From contig JABDCJ010000039.1 in the NCBI GenBank assembly GCA_013288145.1, forward strand, positions 1 to 24,947: DNA of 24,947 nt, given 5' to 3'. The notes beneath the pieces were generated by a model. That model had not been told where the DNA came from. It ran no database searches and was given only the letters and a program-made list of their open reading frames with translations. Position 1 is the first letter of the stretch, and the number at the start of each line of letters is the position of its first letter. This DNA is from Nitrososphaerota archaeon (GTDB lineage: Archaea; Thermoproteota; Nitrososphaeria; Nitrososphaerales; CADDZS01). This document shows positions 1 through 7,059 of the stretch, piece by piece. Position numbers and translations under genes: made by a program.

Positions 1-208
1 CAAACAGTTTCAATAGTCCCGCTAGATTGGCTGTCGCAACTCTGGACGGAACGTTGCCATCTACACCGCAGGCGCCAAGAAGCTGCAGATTCTTTGATTT
101 CGTCAACATTGCGAGCGCGAGTGCATCATCTATTCCAGGATCGGTAAATACGAAGATCGGGTCATCGGAGGAGAAAAAACTGGACAATGGATTAGCTAAC
201 AGAGCCAC
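1..208 (-). CDS. Inosine-uridine preferring nucleoside hydrolase, N-terminal part (runs off the left edge)
   Basis: Reading the minus strand into the left edge gives a frame with the motif VFTDPGIDDALALAM, followed by LLGACGVDGN and RVATANLAGLLKL. TDPGIDD is the calcium-binding signature of IUNH-type nucleoside hydrolases, which cleave ribonucleosides to base and ribose. The three Asp ligands equivalent to D10, D14 and D15 of the crithidial enzyme are all present; the usual Asp two residues before the first is Phe. The frame is closed by a TGA upstream, so the start must be GTG at 208 or TTG at 187. Neither has a clear Shine-Dalgarno sequence, and TTG gives a more usual distance to the motif. 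The C-terminal part lies outside the window. Likely role: nucleoside salvage or catabolism in the cytoplasm. The family assignment is firm; substrate is unknown. Confidence 0.8.
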   Translation of the reverse strand, partial: MALLANPLSSFFSSDDPIFVFTDPGIDDALALAMLTKSKNLQLLGACGVDGNVPSRVATANLAGLLKLF

Positions 209-233
209 GTTAGGAGAGTTTTCAAGCTTTTTT

Positions 234-247
234 CTCCGCTTGCGGAG
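234..247. promoter_or_regulatory. Inverted repeat upstream of the nucleoside hydrolase
   Basis: CTCCGCTTGCGGAG is a 6-bp inverted repeat with a 2-base spacer, flanked on the plus-strand 5' side by a T run. It sits 26 bases upstream of the GTG candidate start of the hydrolase on the minus strand. It could be an operator or a structured leader; this is inference from symmetry and position only. Confidence 0.3.
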
Positions 248-353
248 ATTAAGGTTTGTTTCAACAAGTAGAATGCATAGAATACTTAATCAGGAACTTT
301 AATACGAAATGTCGTTTGCAAGCAAGCGCCGTTCCCAAGCACCGGGATGATTT

Positions 354-764
354 TTGAGAAGAAGCATACTTTCCCTCGTTGTACTAGTTCTATCTTTTGG
401 TGCTCTAGCGGTTGGTGTGGTTGCCGCGAATGGTGGCGAGGGATTCTTCACTTCTTCGACGACAACACTGACGAGTACGGCTACAAGAACTGGTCCAGTC
501 ACGACTGAGACCGTTACTCAATCGACACCGGGTACGACTACTCTTACGACTGTTCTAACAAAGACCGAGAACGGGACCTTACTTTTGTATACAGCGACGA
601 TTACAATGACTCGCTCGCAAGCCGGTCCAACTGTTAAAACGACGGTTATTGTTACTTATCCGGAAACAACAGTTACCAGAACTTCCACGAGTACTCTGTC
701 CACAATAGTCTCAACTATCGACTGCAGTCGCGTCTGCTATAATGCGACGACCAGTCATCGTTAG
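354..764 (+). CDS. Secreted Thr-rich protein
   Basis: A 136-residue ORF starts at TTG 354, with GGGATGAT a few bases upstream as a possible ribosome site. Residues 1-25 form a signal peptide or signal anchor: two Arg after Met, then a long hydrophobic stretch ending near VVAAN. The remainder is low-complexity and very rich in Thr and Ser, with runs such as TSSTTTLTSTATRTG, which resembles mucin-like, probably O-glycosylated stalk regions of archaeal surface proteins. Two Cys lie near the C-terminus (DCSRVC). No catalytic domain is visible. The stop is a TAG, after which the same frame stays open and runs into the next ORF, which begins with a membrane helix. The two could once have been a single type I membrane protein. 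Function unknown. Confidence 0.55.
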   Translation: MRRSILSLVVLVLSFGALAVGVVAANGGEGFFTSSTTTLTSTATRTGPVTTETVTQSTPGTTTLTTVLTKTENGTLLLYTATITMTRSQAGPTVKTTVIVTYPETTVTRTSTSTLSTIVSTIDCSRVCYNATTSHR

Positions 765-782
765 CGGGGCGCGAGAAGAGAG

Positions 783-1250
783 TTGGCAATACCGTCCACT
801 GTTGAGATCGTCCTCATTGTTGCAATAACCGGTATCATAGCGATCAGTGTTTATGTTCTATACCTTGTGGATAGGCTACTCTCTCGCATCGAAAATCTGG
901 AACAAACTATTATCAGTTATCAGGAGACCGAAGGGCGAAAGCCAGAAGAGCTGGAGAAGACCTTGCAGCAAACCACTGCATCGGTCTCAGTGCAAATTGA
1001 CACTGTGAACGAAATTTTGGAATCGACCGGTAAAGACATTGATTCGATTAATGTGAAAATCACTGCATGCGTACACGATCTGGCAACCGCGAAGGAGAGA
1101 ATCGATGGAATGGAAAAGAAATTCACTGAAAACAAAAACGACGCGGCATCGATCCGCAAGGATATCTCCGCACTTTCGCGAAAATTAGAACAATTAGAAA
1201 ACGAAACGGAACTCATCGCTAGCCGGCAGCAACTTTCCGCCGAATTCTAG
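783..1250 (+). CDS. Membrane-anchored coiled-coil protein
   Basis: A 155-residue ORF starts at TTG 783, 18 bases after the Thr-rich ORF and in the same reading frame. Residues 7-30 form one strong transmembrane helix (VEIVLIVAITGIIAISVYVL). The rest, from about residue 33 to 150, is hydrophilic with heptad-like spacing (RIENLEQTI, IDSINVKI, ALSRKLEQLE), indicating a long coiled coil. There is no signalling or enzymatic domain. It could be a small anchoring or scaffolding protein, or the TM-plus-cytoplasmic half of a split membrane protein whose ectodomain is the upstream Thr-rich ORF. The start codon is uncertain. No family recognised. Confidence 0.6.
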   Translation: MAIPSTVEIVLIVAITGIIAISVYVLYLVDRLLSRIENLEQTIISYQETEGRKPEELEKTLQQTTASVSVQIDTVNEILESTGKDIDSINVKITACVHDLATAKERIDGMEKKFTENKNDAASIRKDISALSRKLEQLENETELIASRQQLSAEF

Positions 1251-1492
1251 TCTCTTGCAAGAATCCAGCTATCCTGCCCGCACTTCATGCATCTTTCGCC
1301 GATGGCTGTGGGTTTTCTCGGATCTTTCGCTAGAATTGCAAAGTATTTGTCCGTGGTCGTCGCGAGTGGAAGGATGTGGCGGCAGTTGGTGCATTCTGCG
1401 AAATGAAATAGACGTGGTGCAGAGTCTGGAGGAGACGCCGGTGTTGGAGTCGACATTACAAAAACAGATCCTGGCACTTCAAGTATATGCAC
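1247..1492 (-). CDS. Small zinc-ribbon protein
   Basis: An 81-residue ORF carries two CX2C knuckles, Cys34/Cys37 (ECTNC) and Cys68/Cys71 (RCMKC), separated by 30 residues. This is a typical zinc-ribbon arrangement in which four Cys hold one zinc. The N-terminal part is Pro/Ser-rich and probably disordered. An alternative ATG start at 1456 (protein beginning MSTPTP) lies about 28 bases downstream of a TATA-like TATACTT, which would suit a leaderless archaeal transcript and may be the true start. The gene is on the same strand as, and downstream of, the NmrA-like gene. Its last four bases overlap the end of the convergent coiled-coil gene. Such ribbons often bind nucleic acid or a protein partner; nothing here specifies which. 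Confidence 0.65.
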   Translation of the reverse strand: MHILEVPGSVFVMSTPTPASPPDSAPRLFHFAECTNCRHILPLATTTDKYFAILAKDPRKPTAIGERCMKCGQDSWILARD

Positions 1493-1530
1493 ATTTTGCT
1501 TTGAGGCAGGAAAAAGGTAAATCGCGAAAA

Positions 1531-2160
1531 CTAGCCGCTGATGAGAGGCATTGCTCTAACATACTTTCCATCGATCGCGCAGGATATCATAAAGTCAGCG
1601 ACGTCGGCACGGGAAATTCGAGTTCCGGCATTTCTATCAAATGCACCAATTCGATATTTTTTCGTCAGCGGTCCGTTTGTAAGAACGTTTGCCCGGACAA
1701 GCGTCCAGTCGAGCCCACTTTCCGAGACAATTCTCGCTTCCTCGGCGGTGTCTCGAGCTATCCGTCCCATAGATAGTTTGAGCATTAGAAGTAGAATTCG
1801 ATTGTATAACCCAGGTCGGTCGCTAGGATCATGAGCAGCGACGTTTGTAAGAACTACCAGTCTCTTGATGTTTTGGATCTTCATTGCCTGCACAATATTC
1901 GATGCCGATCTGGAAAAGAAGTCAGAAGAGGAATCGCCTGCGTGTCCCAGCGCACTCAAAACTGCATCGGTTCCTGAGACAGCATCCTCGGCTGTTCTAG
2001 GATCTGTGGAATCGCCCCGGACCACTCGAACCTTGGATTGGAACTCTCCAAGCTTGGCAGGGTCTCTTACAACAGCAATGACTTCATGATTTAACGCGAG
2101 AGCCTGTTCTACAATCTCCACTCCGGTTCGTCCGGTCGCACCAAAAACGGTGAGCTTCAC
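1531..2160 (-). CDS. NmrA-like / atypical SDR NAD(P)-binding protein
   Basis: This 209-residue protein begins MKLTVFGATGRTG, with the GXXGXXG Rossmann dinucleotide motif at residues 7-13, then HEVIAVVRDPAKL and a VRGDSTD segment typical of atypical short-chain dehydrogenases of the NmrA and biliverdin/flavin reductase B group. LDWTLVRAN (about residues 150-158) is the usual later strand of this group. The length fits the family. There is no YXXXK catalytic pair, so it may be a redox sensor or an NADPH-dependent reductase rather than a classical dehydrogenase. It is divergent from the transglutaminase-like gene across a 188-base gap, with the zinc-ribbon gene downstream on the same strand. Family is confident; substrate unknown. 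Confidence 0.88.
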   Translation of the reverse strand: MKLTVFGATGRTGVEIVEQALALNHEVIAVVRDPAKLGEFQSKVRVVRGDSTDPRTAEDAVSGTDAVLSALGHAGDSSSDFFSRSASNIVQAMKIQNIKRLVVLTNVAAHDPSDRPGLYNRILLLMLKLSMGRIARDTAEEARIVSESGLDWTLVRANVLTNGPLTKKYRIGAFDRNAGTRISRADVADFMISCAIDGKYVRAMPLISG

Positions 2161-2348
2161 AAAATCTTAGAAAAAGGAAATGAAAAATAAGAATTGCCTG
2201 CAAACCGGCTATGAAGAGATGAGTAAATTGGTATTGCGGGCTTGATTCAGACTTAAGATCAATCGTAGACTTTTTTCATGGATACCCGGTAATCGAATTA
2301 TGCCAAGGCAAAAAGCGATTTCTGGACTACTATCGGGCATCAGGACCA

Positions 2349-3001
2349 ATGACATCTAGCAAGAAGTACGCCAAAATACTGAAAAAATTACCGAGCGATG
2401 TCAGGAAATTAACCGAAATTGTCCATGGTCTTGCGATTCACGAATTCGTCGCAGATACTATGTACGGGGTTAGAATTCCTGAGGAACGAAGCGACGAAAC
2501 TCACATCCGATTTTTCGATGGTATGCTCGATGGTATCTTTGCTCTAAATTTTGAACCTCTTGCCAACCAGAGGACTCCAAAAGAACACCTGGCTGGCGTT
2601 TGTCATCATTTTGCAGTGCTTCTCGTCGGTATGTTGAGAGCTAAGGGGATTCCAGGAAGGGTAAGGTATGGTTTTGGAGACTATTTCAATCCCAGATATT
2701 ACGAAGACCATTCTCTGTGCGAGTACTATAACGAAAAGGAAAAGCGCTGGATACTCGTTGATCCTCAGTTTGACGAGAATTGGCGGAAAGGAACGAAGAT
2801 TACCCGTGACGTGCTTGACGTTCCAAGAGATCGTTTCCTCGTAGCTGGAGAAGCATGGATAAGGTGTCGCAGTGGAGAGCTTGATCCGTCAAAGTTTGGC
2901 ATATTCAGGGGAGATATGCGCGGGTGTGGTTTATTGCAGGAAACATCGTCAAAGATGTCGCAGCGCTAAACAAGATGGAGATGCTCCAGTGGGATGCGTG
3001 A
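2349..3001 (+). pseudogene. Transglutaminase-like protein with a C-terminal frameshift
   Basis: The uninterrupted ORF runs 2349-2969 (206 residues). It shows the transglutaminase-fold triad: Cys85 in GVCHHFAVLLVGMLRAKGI, His121 in YEDHSLCEYY, and Asp138 in ILVDPQFD. After residue ~191 (GDMRG) the family-like C-terminus continues in the -1 frame, reading WFIAGNIVKDVAALNKMEM and then LQWDA, ending at TGA 2999-3001. The shift lies at 2922-2927 near a GGG run. The TGA is directly followed by a good Shine-Dalgarno sequence and ATG of the next gene, which supports 3001 as the original end. Family members act as cysteine proteases or peptidases or are of unknown activity. The core triad is intact, so the truncated protein might still fold. 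A sequencing indel is the main alternative to a real lesion. Confidence 0.75.
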
Positions 3002-3007
3002 GGTGCA

Positions 3008-3208
3008 ATGCCCAGACCTAATAATAAGATGCTGGACAAGAAGCGATTGAAATTCTTTGATGAGCTCGCATTGCTTACGGCTAAGGAACCTGATGCTTCG
3101 TTTCAGATACTGAGAAAATTATACAGGGACGAAACAAATCGCCTGATAGTTCCTGGCCGGGTTTTCAACGCTGTTCGGGGACATCTCGAAAAAGTGAATG
3201 TCGAATAG
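3008..3208 (+). CDS. Small protein of unknown function, coupled to the transglutaminase-like gene
   Basis: A 66-residue ORF starts at ATG 3008, preceded by GAGGTG four bases upstream, the best Shine-Dalgarno sequence in this part of the window. It begins 6 bases after the frame-corrected stop of the transglutaminase-like gene, so the two were probably translated together. The protein is basic and mostly helical in appearance (KRLKFFDELALLTAKEPD), with no Cys, no membrane helix and no recognised motif. Function unknown. Confidence 0.55.
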   Translation: MPRPNNKMLDKKRLKFFDELALLTAKEPDASFQILRKLYRDETNRLIVPGRVFNAVRGHLEKVNVE

Positions 3209-3234
3209 CGACAAATCATGCCATTATCTCTAGA

Positions 3235-3533
3235 TCATGTTGCTAGGTTTCTTTCTATTTCCTCGTCGAACCAGTCGTGTACGGGAATAATTTCTTTCAT
3301 TATGAACACGTATGCCCGTCCGACCCCATCTGTACCGGTTATCCGTCTGTAGGTTTTATCAGCCTCGCTATGTTTGAGAAAGCAACTGCGGACAGAGAGT
3401 ACTGTTTGGAACTGGTATCGACGAAAACTGATCTATCAAGTGTCGATCTGAGCAACGCGTCCCTAATTTTCACGGAAAATGATTTGGACGGTTCGATCCA
3501 ATTGACTACACCAACATTGAGTCTAATAATCAT
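3235..3533 (-). pseudogene. Frameshifted remnant of a small gene of unknown function
   Basis: On the minus strand a frame starting at ATG 3533 reads MIIRLNVGVVNWIEP, then VKIRDALLRS, DRSVFVDTS and YSLSAVAFS. The coding character then moves to the -1 frame and continues KHSEADKTYRRITGTDG, VGRAYVFIMKEIIPVHDW and FDEEIERN to a TGA at 3235-3237. The join lies near 3380-3390. Composition on both sides looks coding (charged, ordered, no low complexity), while the plus-strand frame over the same stretch looks poor. About 95 residues in all. I do not recognise the family. It lies antisense between the transglutaminase-like and methyltransferase genes. Confidence 0.45.
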
Positions 3534-3602
3534 CCGAACAAATCTTAAACATCCTGCCCGTTTCCATCTTTGTAAGACCGCTCGGAGCAGAAGGAGAGAT
3601 TT

Positions 3603-4304
3603 ATGACGAATCCTACTTACCGTGCCGGAAAACACGGCGAACACGACTGGCTCTCGCCTGATTACGTCGATAAGTGGATCGCGGAATGGTCCAAAAATGA
3701 CAAGCGGCGGATACAATTGCGAATGGTGGCCGCAGGTTTGCCCTTCCCTCGACAACAGAGGATCAAGCTCCTTGATGTGGGAAGCGGATGGGGTCCTCTC
3801 TCCGAACAGATCCTGATGCAATGGCCAAATGCAACGATCACGCTAATTGATTTCTCTCCCAGAATGCTGGAACAGGCGCGTTCACGGCTGGCTCAGTACA
3901 GCAGTCGCACTCGCTACGAGGAACGTGATCTGACCGATCCAGATTGGTGGCGCGGCTTGGACGAACCATTTGATTCCGTCGTGACTTCTCACGCGATCCA
4001 CAACCTCAACAAACCTGAGCTCATAAAGAAGGTTTACGCCGACATTCTCCACCTTCTAAAGCCGCGTGGATGTTTTGTCAACCTTGAAATCGTCTTCTCT
4101 GCCAGTCCGTTGCTTGCTGCAATTGAAGAAAGGATCAGTGCTGACTTGCAGGGATCTGACCCAGACGAAATTAACGTGGAGCCTTCGAATCACGATCCAC
4201 GTTCCCTTCGCGTTCAGTTAGAATGGATGCGGTAAGCCGGTTTTGGCGACGTAGACTGTCTTTGGCGGGAGGGCTACACAGCCTTGCTCTGCGGCACAGC
4301 TTGA
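3603..4304 (+). pseudogene. Class I SAM-dependent methyltransferase interrupted by an in-frame TAA
   Basis: The ORF 3603-4235 gives 210 residues with SAM-binding motif I LLDVGSGWG (57-65), an acidic residue ending strand 2 (LIDFSPRML), and SHAIHNL at the motif IV region, all typical of class I (Methyltransf_25-type) enzymes that methylate small molecules. ATG 3603 follows GGAGAGAT. The frame stops at TAA 4233-4235 after EWMR, but the same frame then reads AGFGDVDCLWREGYTALLCG and ends at TGA 4302-4304. That is the normal last helix and strand of this fold (the 'AGF..V...W' end seen in the family). The TAA therefore looks like a point nonsense mutation of a sense codon, removing 23 residues that form the last beta-strands. 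Substrate unknown. A base-call error is possible. Confidence 0.75.
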
Positions 4305-4324
4305 TCAGTCGGTAGATTGTCTAA

Positions 4325-4572
4325 GTTCAAGATGCCATATGGAAGTCGTCGGGGAAGGGAATTGCCGAGGAAAAAATGGAGCTAGCTGAAGATCAATTCG
4401 TAAAAGACAGAGCCTCGCTTGAAAAATCTGCGCAAATCGCCGGTGTCTCTATCTGGAAATTTCTGGACGAATTATGGCTCTAAGGTATTCAATTGCTGAC
4501 GCACAAACCGAAATTGACAAAGCTATAACAAGAAAACGACAGCAACGAGGTCAGCTAGAAGAAGAAACCTGA
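4325..4572 (+). pseudogene. Decayed UPF0175-type antitoxin remnant
   Basis: One frame reads IAEEKMELAEDQFVKDRASL then EKSAQIAGVSIWKFLDEL before a stop at 4481. The -1 frame continues from ATG 4474 with MALRYSIADAQTEIDKAITR to TGA 4572. The segment 'RASLEKSAQIAGVSIWKFLDEL' (shown here in two parts above) followed by 'YSIADAQTEI' matches the C-terminal helix-turn-helix region of UPF0175 proteins, which serve as antitoxins beside PIN-type or other toxins. No plausible start codon or N-terminal half is visible upstream; the frame is closed by TAA 4322. So it is 5' truncated and frameshifted. No partner toxin is recognisable beside it. Together with the neighbouring broken genes it marks a degrading accessory segment. 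Confidence 0.6.
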
Positions 4573-4615
4573 AGAATTCTCTTCAGCCCTCGGGATCAAT
4601 GGTAAAACAAGGGAG

Positions 4616-5344
4616 CTACGGAAGCATCTTCTCCCTGCTGATTAAACTGCTTGCGAGATAATACATTACAATTGACAAAGCAACAAGAACGCTCGCGAGA
4701 ATGATATCGAGGTTAACTGCCTGAGATGGGTCCACAAGTGGGAAGACATAAGCTGGAAAGACTATGAAAATTCCGAGCGCAATACCCAGAGGCTGATTTG
4801 ATCCGACGCGCTGCTTTTGAAGCGAACTGAACGCCATCATTATCAGAGCCGCAAAACAAACCACTGGGATCGCAATAACCACGACGAGCGCTGGAACGTA
4901 AAGAAATACCAGGCGGCCGGCGCCTTCTATTAATCCCGCGATGAAATTCACTATTACTTCAAACGCAAGTAGAGACAGTGCCAGGATCAGAGACGCCTTC
5001 AGGTATCGCCGGTAAATGTCGCCCTGATCCAGCCCGAGTGAAAGGAAGTACTCCAGCACACCGTTGTTCTTATCGTAGACGTAGAGGAGCAAGACTGGTG
5101 TGGTGAATGATATGCATGCAAACACCTGAAGCGGAACCGAAACGAGAGGAATGTTGGATAGCACACCCAAGGCGGCTGTTGAGTTTGATGGAAGGTTTGT
5201 GGTTGAAGGAATGATTGTCAAGATTTTTGGCAAACTGGAAATGAGGACGCTCAAGAGCGCAAGAAATATTCCGATAACGACGTAGGCCCGACTTAACGAG
5301 AGGGATCTCTTTGCAATAAGGACTCCCTGATCTCGACTGAACAA
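4616..5344 (-). CDS. ABC-2 type transporter permease
   Basis: This 242-residue integral membrane protein has six hydrophobic segments at about residues 19-41, 67-90, 117-138, 145-171, 186-204 and 212-234. The stretch FTTPVLLLYVYDKNNGVLEY followed by FLSLGL resembles the cytosolic loop of ABC-2 permeases that contacts the ATPase. It starts at TTG 5344, 24 bases after the ATPase stop, and the upstream AAAGGA could be its ribosome site. With the ATPase it forms a two-gene exporter. Substrate cannot be read from sequence; lipids, peptides, drugs or a cofactor are all possible. Translational coupling to the ATPase is likely. Confidence 0.85.
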   Translation of the reverse strand: MFSRDQGVLIAKRSLSLSRAYVVIGIFLALLSVLISSLPKILTIIPSTTNLPSNSTAALGVLSNIPLVSVPLQVFACISFTTPVLLLYVYDKNNGVLEYFLSLGLDQGDIYRRYLKASLILALSLLAFEVIVNFIAGLIEGAGRLVFLYVPALVVVIAIPVVCFAALIMMAFSSLQKQRVGSNQPLGIALGIFIVFPAYVFPLVDPSQAVNLDIILASVLVALSIVMYYLASSLISREKMLP

Positions 5345-5368
5345 TTTACTTTCGCTTCCGTCCTTTGA

Positions 5369-6238
5369 TTATTGATTTTCTTGGCCGCCATTGCGGCTCT
5401 CAAATAGATCCTGCAGTGGGTTGTCGAGCTCTCGCATCTCCGTAACGAGAACGCCGCTCTCCACGACCTTCTTCAGGGCAAGTCCAGCTTCTTCCGGGGA
5501 CGAAACAGAGAGAACGTAATATCCGCCGTCGCCCAGCTTTGCATCGATTATCTTTGAGATATCTTGAGACGTCCGGAATCCGACGCGGTAGACTTTGGAT
5601 TTCAAATCGGCGATTTTTCCATAGTAAGCGATCGTCCCGTCCCGGATGAGTATCACGTTAGTACCAACCTCTCTCGCTTCGTAGAGGTTGTGGGAGGAGT
5701 AGAGGATTATCCTGTCTTTTGAAAGCCGGACGAGGATCTCGCGTATCTCCCTTGAAACTTCGGGGTCCAGGTTTGAAGTGGGTTCGTCAAGAAGGTACAG
5801 ATCCCTTTCACGCAAGAAGACCTTCGCAATTGACACTTTTTTCTTCTGACCCTGCGATAAGTCAGAAACTTTTTTCCCCTGGAGTTCTTCGAGCTTCAAA
5901 AGTGAAATTACGTTATTCACATCTCCGCCCTCGATGTTCGCATAGAAATTTAGAGCACCGCGAACTGTCATCTCTTCCGGGAGGGCGTTGTAGTGCGAGA
6001 GGTAGTTGATTTTCTTTCTTACTTCCTTGGAACGAGCAATGTTTTCACCCTCGAAGGTCGCTTCGCCAGAGTATGACACGAGGATTCCTGCTATAGTCCG
6101 GAATAAAGTGGTCTTCCCGGCGCCGTTGGGTCCCAATACTACATAGATTGCCGAGTCTTCTGCCTTGAAGGAGATGTTGTGGAGAATCGGTTTTCCGTTG
6201 TAGCCCGAATCTACATGCGATAGTTCAAGGGTCGGCAT
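5369..6238 (-). CDS. ABC transporter ATP-binding protein
   Basis: A 289-residue ATPase with Walker A GPNGAGKTT (36-44), signature LSQGQ (127-131), Walker B LYLLDEP (147-153, catalytic Glu152), D-loop SNLD and switch His183 (SSHNL). The Q-loop position, usually Gln or Glu in this class, appears as His82 (YLSHYNALPEE). Residues beyond ~215 form a C-terminal extension like that of ABC-2 exporter ATPases. It powers export through the permease encoded immediately downstream. ATG 6238 is the natural start because the protein begins directly with the first strand of the nucleotide-binding domain (MPTLELSHVDSGY). A possible 46-residue protein precedes it by 26 bases on the same strand. Confidence 0.93.
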   Translation of the reverse strand: MPTLELSHVDSGYNGKPILHNISFKAEDSAIYVVLGPNGAGKTTLFRTIAGILVSYSGEATFEGENIARSKEVRKKINYLSHYNALPEEMTVRGALNFYANIEGGDVNNVISLLKLEELQGKKVSDLSQGQKKKVSIAKVFLRERDLYLLDEPTSNLDPEVSREIREILVRLSKDRIILYSSHNLYEAREVGTNVILIRDGTIAYYGKIADLKSKVYRVGFRTSQDISKIIDAKLGDGGYYVLSVSSPEEAGLALKKVVESGVLVTEMRELDNPLQDLFESRNGGQENQ

Positions 6239-6264
6239 TGCGATCTTTTCAGTTTCTTCGATTC

Positions 6265-6405
6265 TTATTGAAGGTGTTGTAAAGCACGATTAGCTTCGCC
6301 TATCGTCTTGATCAATTTTTGAACGCCTTGCCATTTCATTTTAAATCCACTCATCAACGGAATGATTTCATCGATGACCTCAATTTCCTTTTCATCGATT
6401 TGCAT
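6265..6405 (-). CDS. Possible small protein upstream of the ABC exporter
   Basis: A 46-residue minus-strand ORF begins MQIDEKEIEVIDEIIPLMSG and ends RALQHLQ, 26 bases before the ATPase start. It is strongly charged and looks helical throughout, with a hydrophobic face, and contains no Cys or membrane helix. Position and composition favour a real short gene co-transcribed with the exporter, but its size makes a chance ORF possible. No family recognised. Confidence 0.4.
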   Translation of the reverse strand: MQIDEKEIEVIDEIIPLMSGFKMKWQGVQKLIKTIGEANRALQHLQ

Positions 6406-6588
6406 ACTCGGTCACTCAGGAATCCTGTTGTCGTCTATCATGAAGAAAATCTAAGATCTAGACCACCTGTCAACAACTTCAACTGAGAAATCAGTTTCTG
6501 ACTAGCAGTCATAAACTAAGACCATGGAGCTTATTTCTAGTACCGTTTACTCAAAAAGTTATGACTAAGATCGTCGCAAGTAAACAGG

Positions 6589-6741
6589 ATGGCTTTGGTA
6601 TGCAGCAAGTGCGGTGGAGAAACCTTTGTCAAGGGAGCTATTTTGATCTGTATTGGATGCAAAGACACTATAGGTTCATGTGAGTGCAAAGAAACCTCCT
6701 CTAAATCAAGATCGGCCGATTTAGAACTGATAGAGTTCTAA
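6589..6741 (+). CDS. Small Cys-rich zinc-binding protein (50 residues)
   Basis: The ORF from ATG 6589 begins MALVCSKCGGETFVKGAIL and carries CX2C (5, 8), CX2C (21, 24) and CXC (31, 33). The first four Cys form a compact zinc ribbon; the extra CXC pair could bind a second metal or alter the site. Such 50-residue ribbons are common in archaea and often bind nucleic acid or act as protein adaptors. The last third (KSRSADLELIEF) is hydrophilic and probably unstructured. No ribosome site is clear. It stands alone on the plus strand between the ABC exporter and the next small zinc protein. The Cys spacing makes coding likely; function unknown. Confidence 0.6.
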   Translation: MALVCSKCGGETFVKGAILICIGCKDTIGSCECKETSSKSRSADLELIEF

Positions 6742-6807
6742 AAGCACAAGTGGAGAAACCCTCTATATTTCTAAGCGGCATTATCCCACTTTTTGACCCT
6801 CAGGTTG

Positions 6808-6969
6808 ATGATTGCAACGTGCGATCGCTGCAAGCATCCAATCTTCAACGACGAATCATATACTCGTTACGCTGGTAATCCGCCTAAAGGGATTCACGCA
6901 GAGTGTCTATATCAAACGATTACTGAAAACAGTTATCGAAAACGAGGAGATTATTTTGTAGATGATTAG
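6808..6969 (+). CDS. Small zinc-finger-like protein (53 residues)
   Basis: The ORF from ATG 6808 begins MIATCDRCKHPIFNDESYTR, continues KGIHAECLYQ and ends DYFVDD. It has CX2C (5, 8) and HXXC (30, 33), i.e. a four-ligand CCHC set like one LIM or treble-clef half finger. AGGT lies a few bases before the start. It follows the previous small Cys-rich ORF by 66 bases on the same strand and may be co-transcribed with it. Likely a small adaptor or nucleic-acid-binding protein; no function can be assigned. Confidence 0.6.
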   Translation: MIATCDRCKHPIFNDESYTRYAGNPPKGIHAECLYQTITENSYRKRGDYFVDD

Positions 6970-7059
6970 TTAACCCAGTTTTTTGATCTCTATTGCATGT
7001 CGGTAAACTCCATGCAATCGAGTGAAGAAGAGCTGTGATCTCAAAACACCCTTCCGACC

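Noticed and set aside
27..302. 91-codon plus-strand ORF at the left edge
   Set aside because: It is antisense to the nucleoside hydrolase frame, which has a diagnostic TDPGIDD motif; the plus frame has no recognisable feature.
1255..1776. 173-codon plus-strand ORF
   Set aside because: It lies opposite the zinc-ribbon and NmrA-like genes, and its translation is irregular with no domain; a shadow.
2905..2935. Programmed -1 ribosomal frameshifting as the cause of the split genes
   Set aside because: None of the junctions shows a clear slippery heptamer followed by a pseudoknot-like structure, and toxin-antitoxin loci carry several breaks each; decay or error fits better.
3277..3606. 109-codon plus-strand ORF before the methyltransferase
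   Set aside because: The minus strand of the same stretch has more protein-like character in two joinable frames; the plus frame has no family features and would overlap the methyltransferase start.
4233..4235. Stop-codon recoding in the methyltransferase
   Set aside because: The codon is TAA, which is not used for pyrrolysine or selenocysteine; nonsense mutation or error is simpler.
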